Assembly (NCBI GenBank): GCA_944990035.1
Contig: CALYLX010000101.1
Coordinates: 372,001-436,000, forward strand
Source: Clitopilus passeckerianus
Taxonomy: Eukaryota; Basidiomycota; Agaricomycetes; Agaricales; Entolomataceae
Length of the DNA stretch: 64,000 nt
Direction of reading: 5' to 3'
Made by a program: the position numbers and the translations under genes. The notes beneath the pieces were generated by a model that was not told where the DNA came from, made no database searches, and saw only the letters and a program-made list of their open reading frames with translations. Shown here piece by piece: positions 23,953 through 34,831 of the stretch. The first letter of the stretch is position 1, and the number at the start of each line of letters is the position of its first letter.

Positions 23953-24570
23953 TGGGGAGAAGAAATGAGCAGGTTTAAGCAAGTTGTGCAGCTGGTCGAT
24001 CGGTTGCAAGTTGTTGGATCGAAGCACACAGACTGCAGAGGGCTTTAATAGCAGCCATCTCAAAGGCAGTTTGCAGCCTTTCGGGTGCGTTCGAATGCAT
24101 TCGTCAGCCCGAGGTCGGCCATTGTAACCCTCCTCATTGACCATCCAATTCCTCGAGGTTTTGCTGACAAACTCGAACCAGAGGCACTGTTGTCAGAGCC
24201 GGGAAGGCTGCGTGATCTTTCATTTGGGGGGCTTGCCCTGATCACAAGACCAAAAAACAGCATGAATCCGTGGCCAGTATCCCATGGGCATCGAGAGTCT
24301 AGCAAACTTAGCCGCAATGACCGTCATGGTTTGAGAAAGAGATCAATAGGCCCGATAACTCCGACGACGTACGAGGTTGCACCGCCACCGGTGTGGTGGT
24401 GAGAGTGACAACAGTACGTTGTCGGCTTGGTCTTTCAAGTTGAAAGCTTGGTTGAAAGCTAGTCTCAGATACAATAGGCATGTGAAAACAAAGTATTTTT
24501 GATAAATATGTATATTATGGTAAGGTCGAATATTTACTGTAAGTTGCTGGTACTTCACAGCATATCGATA
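23953..24570. other. Intergenic region
   Basis: This is the upstream region of AsaB-like copy 2 and the 3' flank of the damaged membrane gene B. No gene is supported. Confidence 0.4.
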
Positions 24571-25470
24571 TCACTCCTCGCCTTCTTGACGAGGAAAGAC
24601 AGGATTAATGAAAAGATTGACGAAAAGAACAAATACGAATGCGGCGCTTGCTGCCAGGATCTTGCTGCCAATCCACGCCCCCCTCATGTGTCTGATGCGG
24701 CCTCATCCTGGAGAACAATGACGTTATAGGCGCTACTTGGACCGCACCAGAATACAACGCCGTTGCAATAACAGTTGTCGAAAACGCTGCTAAACTGGAA
24801 GACAGATATTGCCACCAGGCCTAGAGCATTCAATGCCGCGATTACCTTCCCCACCCGACGGAGGAAGATTGACAAATACATCGCGACAGAAGCCCTACGA
24901 CGATGCCTTGACCGTGAGGTGAATGTATACCGTGATAGTATACTCGACAAGAGGCACATCAGCCAGATTAAGGTGGAGAGTGCACCATATGCCAGGTACG
25001 CAGCTGAACGGCAGCCTAAACCTGCAGTAAGTCTGGCATAGTCATTCCCGTATTTCTAAATTGGTTACTATCATACCAGTTGTGGGCGTCAGCCAGAGGA
25101 CGACGACAGTAGCAGTTGTTGTGCCCCACTGCAGGTATAACGCAAAGCCGGCGGATATAAGTACGCGGCGCCATACGCCAGAACCCCAGCTACCGGGCTT
25201 TGGACGCCAGCGCTCTCGACATCTAAACATTGGCCTGATAAATGTGGAGGAGTTTCTTCAGGCGCGGTGCTCCGTCGTATTCGGTAGTTCAGGTTGTTCA
25301 CCAACAGTCGAAGGAGGGGCTGCCTCTGCGGATGACGCAGGTGAGGTCCTGGTGGGCAAGCTGTTCAAACAATCAGCAATCGTTCTAACGATTTCGGTCC
25401 AGGAGAAGAGGTGTGAATAGAGCGGGGCTTGCCGGAGGCTACTGAGCACCTAGACGATATTTCTCGTCCA
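24571..25470 (-). pseudogene. Membrane protein family member B, internally deleted remnant
   Basis: A remnant of the family at 27684-29574 and 30287-32170. On the minus strand it reads VLSSLRQAPLY (an N-terminal-half motif, RVLSSLQQAPL in relatives), then directly SHLFSWTEIVRTIADCLNS (equivalent to YSRVFAWSQAVEVV, normally about 150-200 residues later). It continues with WGSGVWRRVLISAGFALYLQWGTTTATVVVLWLTPT and, after an intron, SSILSRYTF...LRRVGKVIAALNALGLVAISVFQFSSVFDNCYCN. An in-frame TAG precedes VLSSL (about 25450). A one-base shift near 24690 separates LQDEAASDT from MRGAWIGSKILAASAAFVF...NPVFPRQEGEE. The N-terminal third is missing. Clearly a pseudogene. Confidence 0.8.
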
Positions 25471-25690
25471 CTCGCCACAGCATACTGATACCTGGAAATT
25501 TTCGTGAAACTTCAGGGAAAAGTAGCGGAATTTGCCTTGGTTGTTGCTCGATATTCTCAAGGTCACGAATATCAGAAATTTCAACTTTATCTTTGAGAAC
25601 TGGTGCAATACATATTAGTGGTGTCGTAGATATTGTGTCGAGAACTTGAATAACGATGGAGAAACCAACGAGAAATAGGAGGGGATGTTT

Positions 25691-27112
25691 TCACTGAGCC
25701 AAAGCTCCAGAGAGAACTCTCTCGGCCGTCTCATTCTTTCCAACCTTCACGCTTTCCTTGACCCTCTCTGCATAGTCAATTCCATACGCCTCTCCCACGC
25801 CTTTCCCCATACCCATCACGCTTTGATCCCCGAAGAAGTACGTCGAATTCCCCTTCCCACCTGCGATGGCCTTCAACTGCTCCAACCTCCTCAGCTCCAC
25901 AATTGTCGAGAGTGCCTTCTGTCTGTCTTCCGGCGAAGGATTGGCTTTGTCCGCAGCCAAAGAAGTAGCAATTGCATCGATCTGACTGGCAAGAGCAGAT
26001 GCCTCCAGGAGAACCTGCTGTTTTCGAGCCTCGGCTTCCCGGACGACGGTCTTGAAGGCAGCGTCGGCATCGTTGGATCTGGCTTCCAGGAGACCCTCAC
26101 TTTCGAGGATGACTCGTTGCTTGTGGCCTTCGGCGACGTTGATCTGGGCTTGGGTGTCCAAGAGTTGTTTTCGGCGATTGCGTTCGGCTTCCATTTGTAG
26201 CTCAAGTTGTCTCTGGGTTGAGGAGAGGATGATGTGAGATTGGCTTCGAAAGCTGGAGAACCCAAAGACATACCTCGACTTCTCGGTTGGCTGGCTGGAA
26301 TGTCTGAATTTCAAAGCGGGTGCAATCTACGCCCCAATTCTGAAAAGAAGGGGTAAGGCTCCAAACAATGATACAAATAGTCGACGGCCACGCACTGTGA
26401 TTGAATTTCCGATGATTTTGTTGAGCTGTATGTTGAGCTCGTTTCGATTGTTGATTATCTGACGTAACGTGAGCTTTGACAGCGGAAAGGTAGGTCGGAG
26501 AACATACCTGATCGTAGGTGAAGGAACCGATTACTGATCGAACGGCAGACATTCCCGTGTTCTTGACATTCAGATGTACGTCGCTAACATGGAAGCAGGC
26601 CTGAACATTGTTGAGAATATGGTTGAGGCAGAGACACGAAAAAGATAGCCAAACGTACCTTGTAACCATCGAAAATTTTATAGAAAAGGGAGCCAGATAT
26701 TTTGACTGGGACATTGTCCGAGGTATAGCCAGACAACTGGGGCATGTTAGCAAAACCCCAACGAAACTCTGCGGGCAAACATACGTCTGGTATTTGTATC
26801 GACCCTTCCCTCATATCAATATTCGTGACGGTGTGAAGAATTGGAATAGCCAAGTTCAGGCCGGGTTCAAGCTTTACTGGGTCGCGTCCAAATCTATAAG
26901 GTCGGTGGTTAGCAGATGCATAATTTCCATGCCAATGAAACGACGTACGTCAATCGCCAGCCTTGGTGACCTTGTTCAATAATAGTAATGAAGGTCCTCG
27001 ACTGTGAAGCCGCTGGTCTTGGGAGACCTCGATATCCAGCAATTACCGAGCGATTCCGCATGCCATTTGACAGTGGCCTGATGACGGCGTTCGAAGTACT
27101 GAGCCTTTGCAT
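25691..27112 (-). CDS. SPFH/Band 7 protein, stomatin-like (SLP2 type)
   Basis: Multi-exon gene from ATG 27112 to TGA 25691. The N-terminus is Arg/Ser-rich without acidic residues (MQRLSTSNAVIRPLSNGMRN...), as in a mitochondrial presequence, and leads into TFITIIEQGHQGWRL. Band 7 motifs follow in order: NLAIPILHTVTNIDMREGSI, QLSGYTSDNVPVKISGSLFY, HVNVKNTG-like LNVKNTGMSAVRSVIGSF, NWGVDCTRFEIQTFQPANRE, then a long Ala/Glu/Gln helix (QLELQMEAERNRRKQLL, AEARKQQVLLEASALASQ). It ends TYFFGDQSVMGMGKG and a short tail. Stomatin-like protein 2 scaffolds cardiolipin-rich inner-membrane domains with prohibitins and proteases; that role is taken from the family. The neighbouring membrane family seems unrelated. 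All exons keep frame. Confidence 0.9.
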
Positions 27113-27683
27113 CTAGAGTTACGAGAGATAGAGATGCAGAGAATTGTGGTAGAGGCTGTAGACGTGAAGCTACATCTGCCTCCTAACGCCGATTCATATG
27201 CAAAAGTCGATCTGTGGGCGCAAAGGCCATGCCGATGGCGAACGTCACTAGCCTCGGGACGAGTCATGGTGGCCCACATCGCACATTTCTTCGCCATTTT
27301 CGCGATTTTCTCGTTCTGTTCGATTTTAAACCGCACAGGTAAAGCTGCGCATGTTCTCTTTGCTTCTGTTGTGTTGATTAGGCCCAATACTGTAGAGCTA
27401 TTGGCGTGTTGGACGTTGACCGAAAGCTGCAAGCCAGATTCCGGATTCCGAAGCCGAGCTTGCGTGGCTTCAAGTCACGGTCGCGCACTTGGCCATACGT
27501 TTGAACGATGCCGAGGCTTGAGCAGTCATGACGCCTCACTCATTTAAATCTAGCTTCAGATCAGTACAATACAAGTAGCTATCATATTATCATGCGGGCT
27601 CGGGCTAGTGGTACTAGTACAAAATGGGGGTATCTCGTAAATAAAAGGTGAATACTATAGGTAAAAGTATAGACCTCAGTGAG
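27113..27683. other. Intergenic region between SPFH gene and membrane protein C
   Basis: Open frames here overlap on both strands and lack any family resemblance. It presumably holds the SPFH promoter and the 3' flank of membrane gene C. Confidence 0.45.
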
Positions 27684-29574
27684 TCAGTGTTCCTCGTCTG
27701 CTCTAGGGAAACTGGGGTTGATATGAAGGTTAACAAACAAGAAGAATAGGAATGCAGAGCCTGCTGCCAAGACCACTCCTCCAATCCAAGCATTCCGCAT
27801 GGCCACGATATCCTCCGGCATGAATTTGATAACGTCGTAGGCCTTTTTGCCCCAATGCAGAACACTACTGTTGCAGTAGCAGCGGTTGAAGTAGTTGGAA
27901 AACTGGAAAAGGCATGTGATGACGAGACCGATGGCGTTGCATGCAGCACCGAATTTCCCTAACCGTCTGAGAAACACCGCGAATAGCTCGGTGACCTGAG
28001 TTGAAAAAACCCGTGGGGATGAGGCGGTGGCGGCATAATGGGCCAGGATGCTAGAGAGCAGCATAGCCATCCAGACCAGCGTTGAGACGATTCCGTACAG
28101 AATGTAGGCTCCAGATCTACAGCCAAGACCTATTCTTTCATCAGCACAGGGTATCTCAAAGATGGGAATTGGAGCAAAACTCACCAGTTGTAGGCGTGTA
28201 CCAAACCACAACGACGCCAGCCCCAGTAGTGCCCCACTGCAGGAAAAGAGCGAGACAGCCAGAGATGAAGATCCTCTTCCACGTCCCACGGCCCCAACGA
28301 CTTCGCCTCACAGGAATGTGTTCATCAACAGGAACCGTGACAGTGGCCACCGAAGAGCTAGATTCTTTGCTTGACTCCTTGTTATGCCGGCGTTGGAGCG
28401 GAACTGCGAGCAGTCCATTCACCGTCTCGTACGCTACCTCAGGCTGAGGCTCTAAAACAGAGGACGCTGAACTGGGGCTGGGGCTGAAGCTGAAGCTGGG
28501 TTTTGGAGACTTCAAGTTTAACGAATACCGGAAAATGTCCGCAACGTCCTCGGCGGCTTGGACCCAAGTGAAGAGGCGAGCGTAGTTGAATATTGGGGGA
28601 GAGCGATATTCGTCGGCTCGCACAATTGAAGGCTCCGAGGATAGGAAGATGGCATGCTCTGTGTCCTTCTCAGCACGCCGACATCCAGCATTGGTGGGAA
28701 TCACGGCGTTGGCATTTGCCCTGTCAAGGGCATTATAGAGATGCTTGGAGTCGCATTTGGGCGATATCTGCAACCAGCCTACAACGATTGGCAGTAGCCA
28801 CAACCAGATGGAGCCAACACCTTGTCCATTGGCGTTGACCGAGGTAGTGACGCCTCCTGTAAAGGAGTCGATAACGGTGAATACATATGCGATGAGGACC
28901 CAGGAAATGGAGGTGGCTGCGGAAATTGACCACGTATGAGTCATGTCCAACCAGACCATCAGCTCACGCCACCATTCCCTGTTTTCTGGCAAGGTGACGA
29001 GGGCTTCCAGAAGGTGGTGGTTGTCGCTGATGCGGAGGGGGCCTTGTTGGAGGCTGCTTAGAACTCGTACAGCCCTGTAAGCGTTAGGGTGTCGCTTGAA
29101 AGGGAAGAAGTATCTCATGATCCAGCGACCGTTGAGGGTCGTCAGGACTAGCGAGTACGCAGCAAGGACAGGAGAGCCGACGCTGAGCAACATAGAATCA
29201 AGGTTATCGATCTTGTCGTTTGCGCCGAAAGGTAGCTGGGAGATGAGCGCGAGCCATGGGAGCAGCCAGGCGCTGAACTGTTGGGAGAAAACAGACCAGG
29301 AAAAGGGTTCGGGTGCTGGCCCGCAACGGTTAACACACATCTCGTATGTAATAGCAGTCGCGTGCGTGATATTCATGGGTCGACCTTTGTTATCCGTGCC
29401 TCCATCTGGTCCCCAGTTACCATTATTAATGTCCTTTATACATTGGTCGAAGTCGGTTGCAACTACTACGGAGGTGAGTATTGCAAGGACCCAGATTCGG
29501 AGTATTTTGTGGCCTGATAGGGCATAGATGAGCGGAGAACCCTCGAGAGACGTTTGAAGGCGTACCAGAAGCAA
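27684..29574 (-). CDS. Multi-pass membrane protein family member C
   Basis: About 630 residues. One clear intron at 28130-28184 joins YTPTTG to LGCRSGAYILYGIVSTLVWMA. Order: hydrophobic leader (IWVLAILTSVVVATDF), an outward segment with Cys (DQCIKDINNG, ATAITYEMCVNRCGPAP), FSQQFSAWLLPWLALISQLPFGANDKI, VGSPVLAAYSLVLTTLNGRW, TAT-like spans (ISAATSISWVLIAYVFTVI; SIWLWLLPIVVGWLQ), a Ser-rich loop, then C-terminal spans with FNRCYCNSS and MRNAWIGGVVLAAGSAFLFF, ending NPSFPRADEEH. The open frame starts near 29574 without an in-frame ATG before the leader, so a short first exon upstream, with an acceptor near 29520, is likely. This is the intact form of the damaged copies A and B. Function is unknown. 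Confidence 0.75.
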
Positions 29575-30286
29575 GAAACATGGTCACATTGAAAGAGAGA
29601 AGCTGGTTTTGCAGAACGATCCTCTTTGCTTAAGACGGAAGCATTCCTCCCACGTACGGAGCATCGCCTCTTGTTAATTACGCCCTCATAATTACGTAGC
29701 AAGGCTGTGTCCTGGGGAATCACCAGACACAAGGCAGCATGAATGAGAAATGAGAACTGACATTCCCCCCAGATCGCAAGTGCAACGTGGAAACTCAAGT
29801 TGCCGTTATCATGAGGCACTGTTAGGAACTTGATTGATCAAATGAGGGATATCTAGGGCTTCGACGAGCAGTATAATAGGTTCGAAGTGGACGTATACCA
29901 CCGAGTCTGGCAACAGCTCCAATCAACGAAGTACTTTCTGGGGGCACATTTCCAGATGTAGTAAGGCTTGTCCTTCAAGGTGGTTCCTCTTATTGTTGCG
30001 GCCTATCTGCGGGAAGGTCCAGAAGTGCTGTGAAGCAGCGGAGATACAAGGTCTGCCAGCACCACTTATATTTGTTTGCATCAGCTTTCGGGCGAAATGC
30101 TGTGAAGATTTGATGCTCCTCCCTAACCTCGCCCACCTTGGGCTCGATTCTCGGCGCTCAGTGGCTGGAGTTGCACAGGTTACATTCTCGGCCGACGGAT
30201 GTACCTGTTGATGGCGATAAACCAATGTGATAAATAATAAATAATGATTTGGGTATCTCGACGATAAATAACTTGTTTCCGTAGTT
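29575..30286. other. Intergenic region
   Basis: Nothing is supported except that the unplaced first exon and promoter of membrane gene C should lie at its left end. Confidence 0.4.
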
Positions 30287-32170
30287 CTACTCTTCATGAT
30301 CCAGGGGGGGATAAGACGGGTTAACCAAGAGATTAATGAATAGACAGAAAGATATCGTTGCTATTGCGGCCAAAAATACGCCCAGTATCCAGAGACTTCT
30401 CAGCTTGGCCAGCTCGGGTTCTGGAAACATGGCAACTAGGTATGCACCCGGACCCAAACCCATAACACTACTATTGCACCAGCAATTGTCGAAGAAATTG
30501 GCGAACTGAAAGAGACATATGAGGATCAGGCCGAGGGCATTGATTAGGGCAAGGATCTTCCCAAATCGTCGGAGAACGATTGATAGCATCGCAGCGAAGC
30601 GGGTGGAGGTCGATAAATGCCCATCAGATACCCCCGTCGATATCATCGCGTAGTGTGACAGGATGCTTGAGAGGAGAAGCGCTATGAATATCACGGTAGA
30701 TAATACTCCGTACAGGATATACCCCATAGACCGGCAACCCAGGCCTGTTTCAACGAGTTCGAGTAAGACGGTCACGTCCATCCAGAGAATATTAAAGTGC
30801 TTACCTGATGCTGGTGTAAACCATACAACAAAGACGGCGGAGCCTGTGCAGCCCCACTGGACAGCCAGTGCCGTGCACGAAGAAAGGAAGATCCTTTTCC
30901 ATATACCAGATCCCCAGGCACTCCTCCGCGTAGGATGTAGCAACGAGGTCGTGACTGCTGACGAGGAAGTGGCTGCGCTATACTGCCGTGCATGAAGGTG
31001 AATTCCGGGTTCGTCAGTGTCGTATACAGATTCTGCGTTAAATCCGGATGATTGGGGGGCGAATATGGGGGGATTCCGAGGCTGCTCGGTACTCCGAAAA
31101 ATACCAGCAACTTCTTCCACTGTTTGGACCCAGGAGAACACACGAGAATAGTTGTAAATGGGAGGGAAACTACTCTCGTCGTGACGCAGAGAGGAGCGAT
31201 TCGACTCCAGATAAATTCCATACTCCGAGTCATCTTCTGTGGTTCTTACCCCAGCTGTGGTTGGGATCCAAGCTATCATGTTTGCCCGTTCGAGGGCATC
31301 GTAAACATGTTTAGAATCGCACTTTGGCGAGAGTTGCAACCACCCGAACACGACAGGCACGAGCCACAACCAGATAGCGCCAACGGCCTCTCCATTAGAG
31401 TTGACAGCTGCGGTGATGCCAGAATCCGTGAGGGAATCTGCCACTGTGAAGATATATGCAATGATGACCCACGAAATGGAAGCTGCCGCGGAGATGGTCC
31501 AGGTATGAGTTATGTTGAGCCATGAATGAAGCTCCCGCCACCAGCTTCGATTCTCGGGAAGGGTAAACAGTGCTTCCACCAAACTGCGGTCAGTGGAGGT
31601 ACGCAGGGGTGCTTGTTGTAGGCTGCTCAAGACGCGAACAACACGATGTGCAATCCTTCGCCGGTGGAACGGATAGAGATGGTTTGCTATCCAGCGACCA
31701 TTCAAAGCAGTCAGGGTTAAAGAATACACAGCGAGGGTTGGCGAACCGACCGCGAGAATTACGGCGACAAGATTGTCGATTTTATCGTTTGCACCGAAGG
31801 GTAGCTGGGAGAGGAGTGCAAGCCAGGGAAGCAGCCAGGATGTAAATTGCTGCGAAAATGTCGACCAGTCAAAGTTCCCATTTCCTGGGTGACATTTTTC
31901 ACAACATAGTGGGAATGTGATTGCAGTTGCAGTCATGTTTCCAGAGACTTGCCTGCCAGCGCTATCCAGGCAACCTTGATGGCGAGGGGGACAGTTTCCC
32001 TCAGGATTTGAATGATCGTCCGTACAATTTGTAGAATTCGGTGGGTTGCACAAGTCATTGACGCACATGGCGTAGTTCCGGTGGTCAGCGGCTACCAGTA
32101 CGGCCGTGAGGGCGAGGGCGAGGAGAACGCCTTTCCAGCGCACTAGCCATTCGAAGCCTATCAGTTCCAC
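30287..32170 (-). CDS. Multi-pass membrane protein family member D
   Basis: Begins at ATG 32170 with a signal-like leader (MELIGFEWLVRWKGVLLALA). A Cys-rich outer segment follows (YAMCVNDLCNPPNSTNCTDD, with several Asn-X-Ser/Thr sites) and is longer than in member C. Then come FSQQFTSWLLPWLALLSQLPF, VGSPTLAVYSLTLTALNGRW, spans as in C, a variable loop, and the C-terminal block ending VNPSYPPLDHEE. The conserved intron (30745-30804, 60 nt) is a multiple of three with no stop, so the whole gene reads as one 627-residue frame. Homology with C says the 20 residues KHFNILWMDV...VETG are intronic. It lies head-to-tail with C. Both seem intact; no function is known. Confidence 0.8.
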   Translation of the reverse strand: MELIGFEWLVRWKGVLLALALTAVLVAADHRNYAMCVNDLCNPPNSTNCTDDHSNPEGNCPPRHQGCLDSAGRQVSGNMTATAITFPLCCEKCHPGNGNFDWSTFSQQFTSWLLPWLALLSQLPFGANDKIDNLVAVILAVGSPTLAVYSLTLTALNGRWIANHLYPFHRRRIAHRVVRVLSSLQQAPLRTSTDRSLVEALFTLPENRSWWRELHSWLNITHTWTISAAASISWVIIAYIFTVADSLTDSGITAAVNSNGEAVGAIWLWLVPVVFGWLQLSPKCDSKHVYDALERANMIAWIPTTAGVRTTEDDSEYGIYLESNRSSLRHDESSFPPIYNYSRVFSWVQTVEEVAGIFRSTEQPRNPPIFAPQSSGFNAESVYDTDEPGIHLHARQYSAATSSSAVTTSLLHPTRRSAWGSGIWKRIFLSSCTALAVQWGCTGSAVFVVWFTPASGKHFNILWMDVTVLLELVETGLGCRSMGYILYGVLSTVIFIALLLSSILSHYAMISTGVSDGHLSTSTRFAAMLSIVLRRFGKILALINALGLILICLFQFANFFDNCWCNSSVMGLGPGAYLVAMFPEPELAKLRSLWILGVFLAAIATISFCLFINLLVNPSYPPLDHEE

Positions 32171-32591
32171 TTGAGACCACGAGATGGTTCATTGGTACAT
32201 ACCTTCAACCATAGTCTTCACTTGGAATAAGAGGAACGAAATACTCGCATCCTATTTATGAGAGACAATGCATAGCCATCCCGATATCCTCTCTCTTCCT
32301 CGGGATATACATTTGCAAACATCTCCACGACAAATGGTCCAAATTCATATATTGCGCTGATCATTACAGTGAAGCTGTGCAACGGATTGTATTGTTAGTA
32401 CGCCTGGAGTTCTCGAACAACAACATCAGATTCGGGAGTGTCAGACAGGGTTAGGCGCTGGGACCCGGTTGCAGGACGGATGTCAATGATTGCAACGAAG
32501 TGCATGCCCCACAACAGTTGTGGGGACCGAAGAGCTCAATTTGGAGTCAATTACAGCGAGCCTGGGCAGGCTGGTGCGACCTGGGAGTAAA
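32171..32591. other. Intergenic region
   Basis: Short gap with the promoter of membrane gene D and the 3' flank of UTP7. No gene is seen. Confidence 0.4.
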
Positions 32592-34831
32592 TTACAACGT
32601 GCCCTTGAAGCGATCCAACGCAGATGGTTTTCTTGGTTCGGCTTCACCATTTTTGGCTGCCAACCTCGCCTTATGTCTCTCCGCTCTCTGCTTCTCAAGC
32701 TTGGCTCGAATGGCAACCTATGCACGAAAATGAGTCAACGATAAGGCGTATCTGTTACGCCACATACCGCTCGGGGATCGATCACATTCTTCCTTTGCTT
32801 GCGAAGATATCTATTGCGCAGTCGAGCATCAGTGTCAAGGTTGATAGTGACTGATTTCACATCGAAAATTACCTTTTCAGACTCTTGCCCCTCCCTCGCT
32901 GTTTATGCTGCTCCTTTTCATCTTTCTCCCCCCGCTTCTTCCCAGGCGAAGCCTGATTCTCATCTCCGTCATCGCCGAGTTCTTCAGCCACCTCAGTCTC
33001 GTCTATCTTTCCAGATACTTTGAGACGCTCTAGACGAGGTAGACGCGCATAGGGTATTTCCACGGACGGCTTCCCATCAAATGTCGTCTCAGTCGTCAGC
33101 TTGCTAGGAGGAGCGAGCGACCCGACAAATTCGGGGTCAAGTGCGATCATATCAGGTTGGATCTGACCACAACAAGCCAAAAAAAAACGCAGATCAGTTC
33201 ATTGTCGAATGAGGGAGCAAGCAAGCCCGATCATCCGCACCTTGTCAAGCAGTGCCTTAACCTCTTTCTCCCTTCTCGCTTTCTTATTTTCGAAAGGATC
33301 GGCCTCCGAGCTGTCGAAGTTGGCCTCACCAGAGCCAGGAACGAGGATGCTGGATAGCCCTGCGGCGTGTCCGATTGTCAAGACATCTTGGAATGGTGTA
33401 AATCGGACAGATGTCAATGGACGTGAGGGGATTGGGTGCGTCAAGTACAGCGGCGGTGGGGATTTCCCCAGCATTGGGGTGTGGATGGTTGGCCGCGTGT
33501 AAACCTTCAAGCAAAGGAGAGTCATTAAACGTCAATCTTGAAAGGGAGTGATAGACGCGCATACGTTGACACTGCCGCCATTCGCCACTGCTAAGGCACC
33601 CTTGGCGCTCCACTCCAGCTCGACGTCTCCCGCACTGCGGACATTCCATTCCCTCACGGTGCCCTTCCAATTCCTGCAATCCCACACTTTGACCGTGCCG
33701 TCTTTGCCAGCGGTAGCCATGTATCTTCCTCCTTGACTCGGATCGACGCTGACGCTGACAACCGGGCCTAGATGTGAAAGCACCTGAACCGCCGGATGCG
33801 GCAGGTTGGGCGTCCAGAGAGTTACACATCCGTTTTGGTGGCCGAGGTATATGACTGCGTTGTGTATATTCTGAGCCATGGTGTTACATGAACCGAGCTT
33901 CGTCCTGTGTTCGCACAGAAGCTGGCCGGTTGATGTGTCCTGGTATTTGAGATATCCTGCATTTCCCTGTACGAAGGTTGTCAGAATGAGAAGCATCGAG
34001 AATGGGCGGGTACGCACTATACTTGCAAGCAACCAGTGGTAGGGTAAAAATTCCAGCCGTGTAGGCTCTATATGCGATTTTAGGCAATGAAGCTCAACAC
34101 CATCTCGGTCGTAGATGAAGGTATATTTCTTCTGAGCAACAGCATAATGCGAGTGATCATGAAGGAATCTAAAAGTTAAGTCGTGAGCCTCGAGTAAAGG
34201 GTATCAATGAGACTATATGCGCACGTTATATCTCGAACTGTTTCCTGCAACTGCAGCTCAGAATGCAGAGTTCCAGTCATCCAGTCAAACGTAGCAACAT
34301 GCCCCGTTCTCCCCGCTATTGCTAGATGTCTGGACCTCGTTCAGCGTGGTTCCAAACAGACGAATGCAATCGCACAAACCTTCCATTCCTAGTATACCGT
34401 ACCTTATACGGCCCACCCTCCAACTTCCACTCCCTCCTCCCCTTCGCAGCCTCCTGCCCAGCACTCTGCACAATCTCCTCCTGTCCAACCCTCCATGTCC
34501 TCTCCATCTCCCCTTCCGCCTCAAGCTTCCCACTTTCACCAAGCAGCAGCATATCCGCATCCTCCAGCAACGTCTTCGCTCGACTCGTCTGAGCAGTATG
34601 CCGGTTGATCTCAGCACGAAGCTTCTTGTTCGCTATATGCCTGTAGGTTTCTGGTGCATCGGGGAGTTTGCTGAAAGACCCTGGGACGGAGGTGTGTTTT
34701 GCGACAGATTGGAATGTTCGGTCGGCGTTGGTTGTGTCTTTTGGTTTTTTGGAAGATTTTAAGGACCGGTGTGTTTTTCTCCGCTTTCCTAGAGGCCTGA
34801 CGGCGTCTGCTTTTGCGATTAAGGCGTCCAT
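32592..34831 (-). CDS. UTP7: U3 snoRNP-associated WD40 protein UTP7 (BING4/WDR46)
   Basis: Essential nucleolar protein of the small-subunit processome, acting in 18S rRNA maturation. Start ATG 34831 (MDALIAKADAVRPLGKRRK). The N-terminal helical part shows PETYRHIANKKLRAEINRHTAQTSRAKTLLEDADMLL, then EGGPYKVRYTRNGR. WD40 repeats follow in several exons: HVATFDWMTGTLHSE, YDRDGVELHCL, GYLKYQDTSTGQLL, VIYLGHQNGCVTLWTPNL, RYMATAGKDGTVKVWDCR, LAVANGGSVN. The BING4 C-terminal domain includes IPSRPLTSVRFTPFQDVLTIGH, SSILVPGSGEANFDSSEADPFEN, LLDKIQPDMIALDPEFVG, and the basic tail with NVIDPRAV and RAKLEKQRAERHKARLAAKN, ending ALDRFKGTL at TAA 32592. Introns are short and all joins keep frame. Conserved housekeeping gene. 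Confidence 0.93.

Noticed and set aside
27107..27547. 146-codon plus-strand frame upstream of the SPFH gene
   Set aside because: No domain resemblance and it overlaps the SPFH start and promoter; likely chance.
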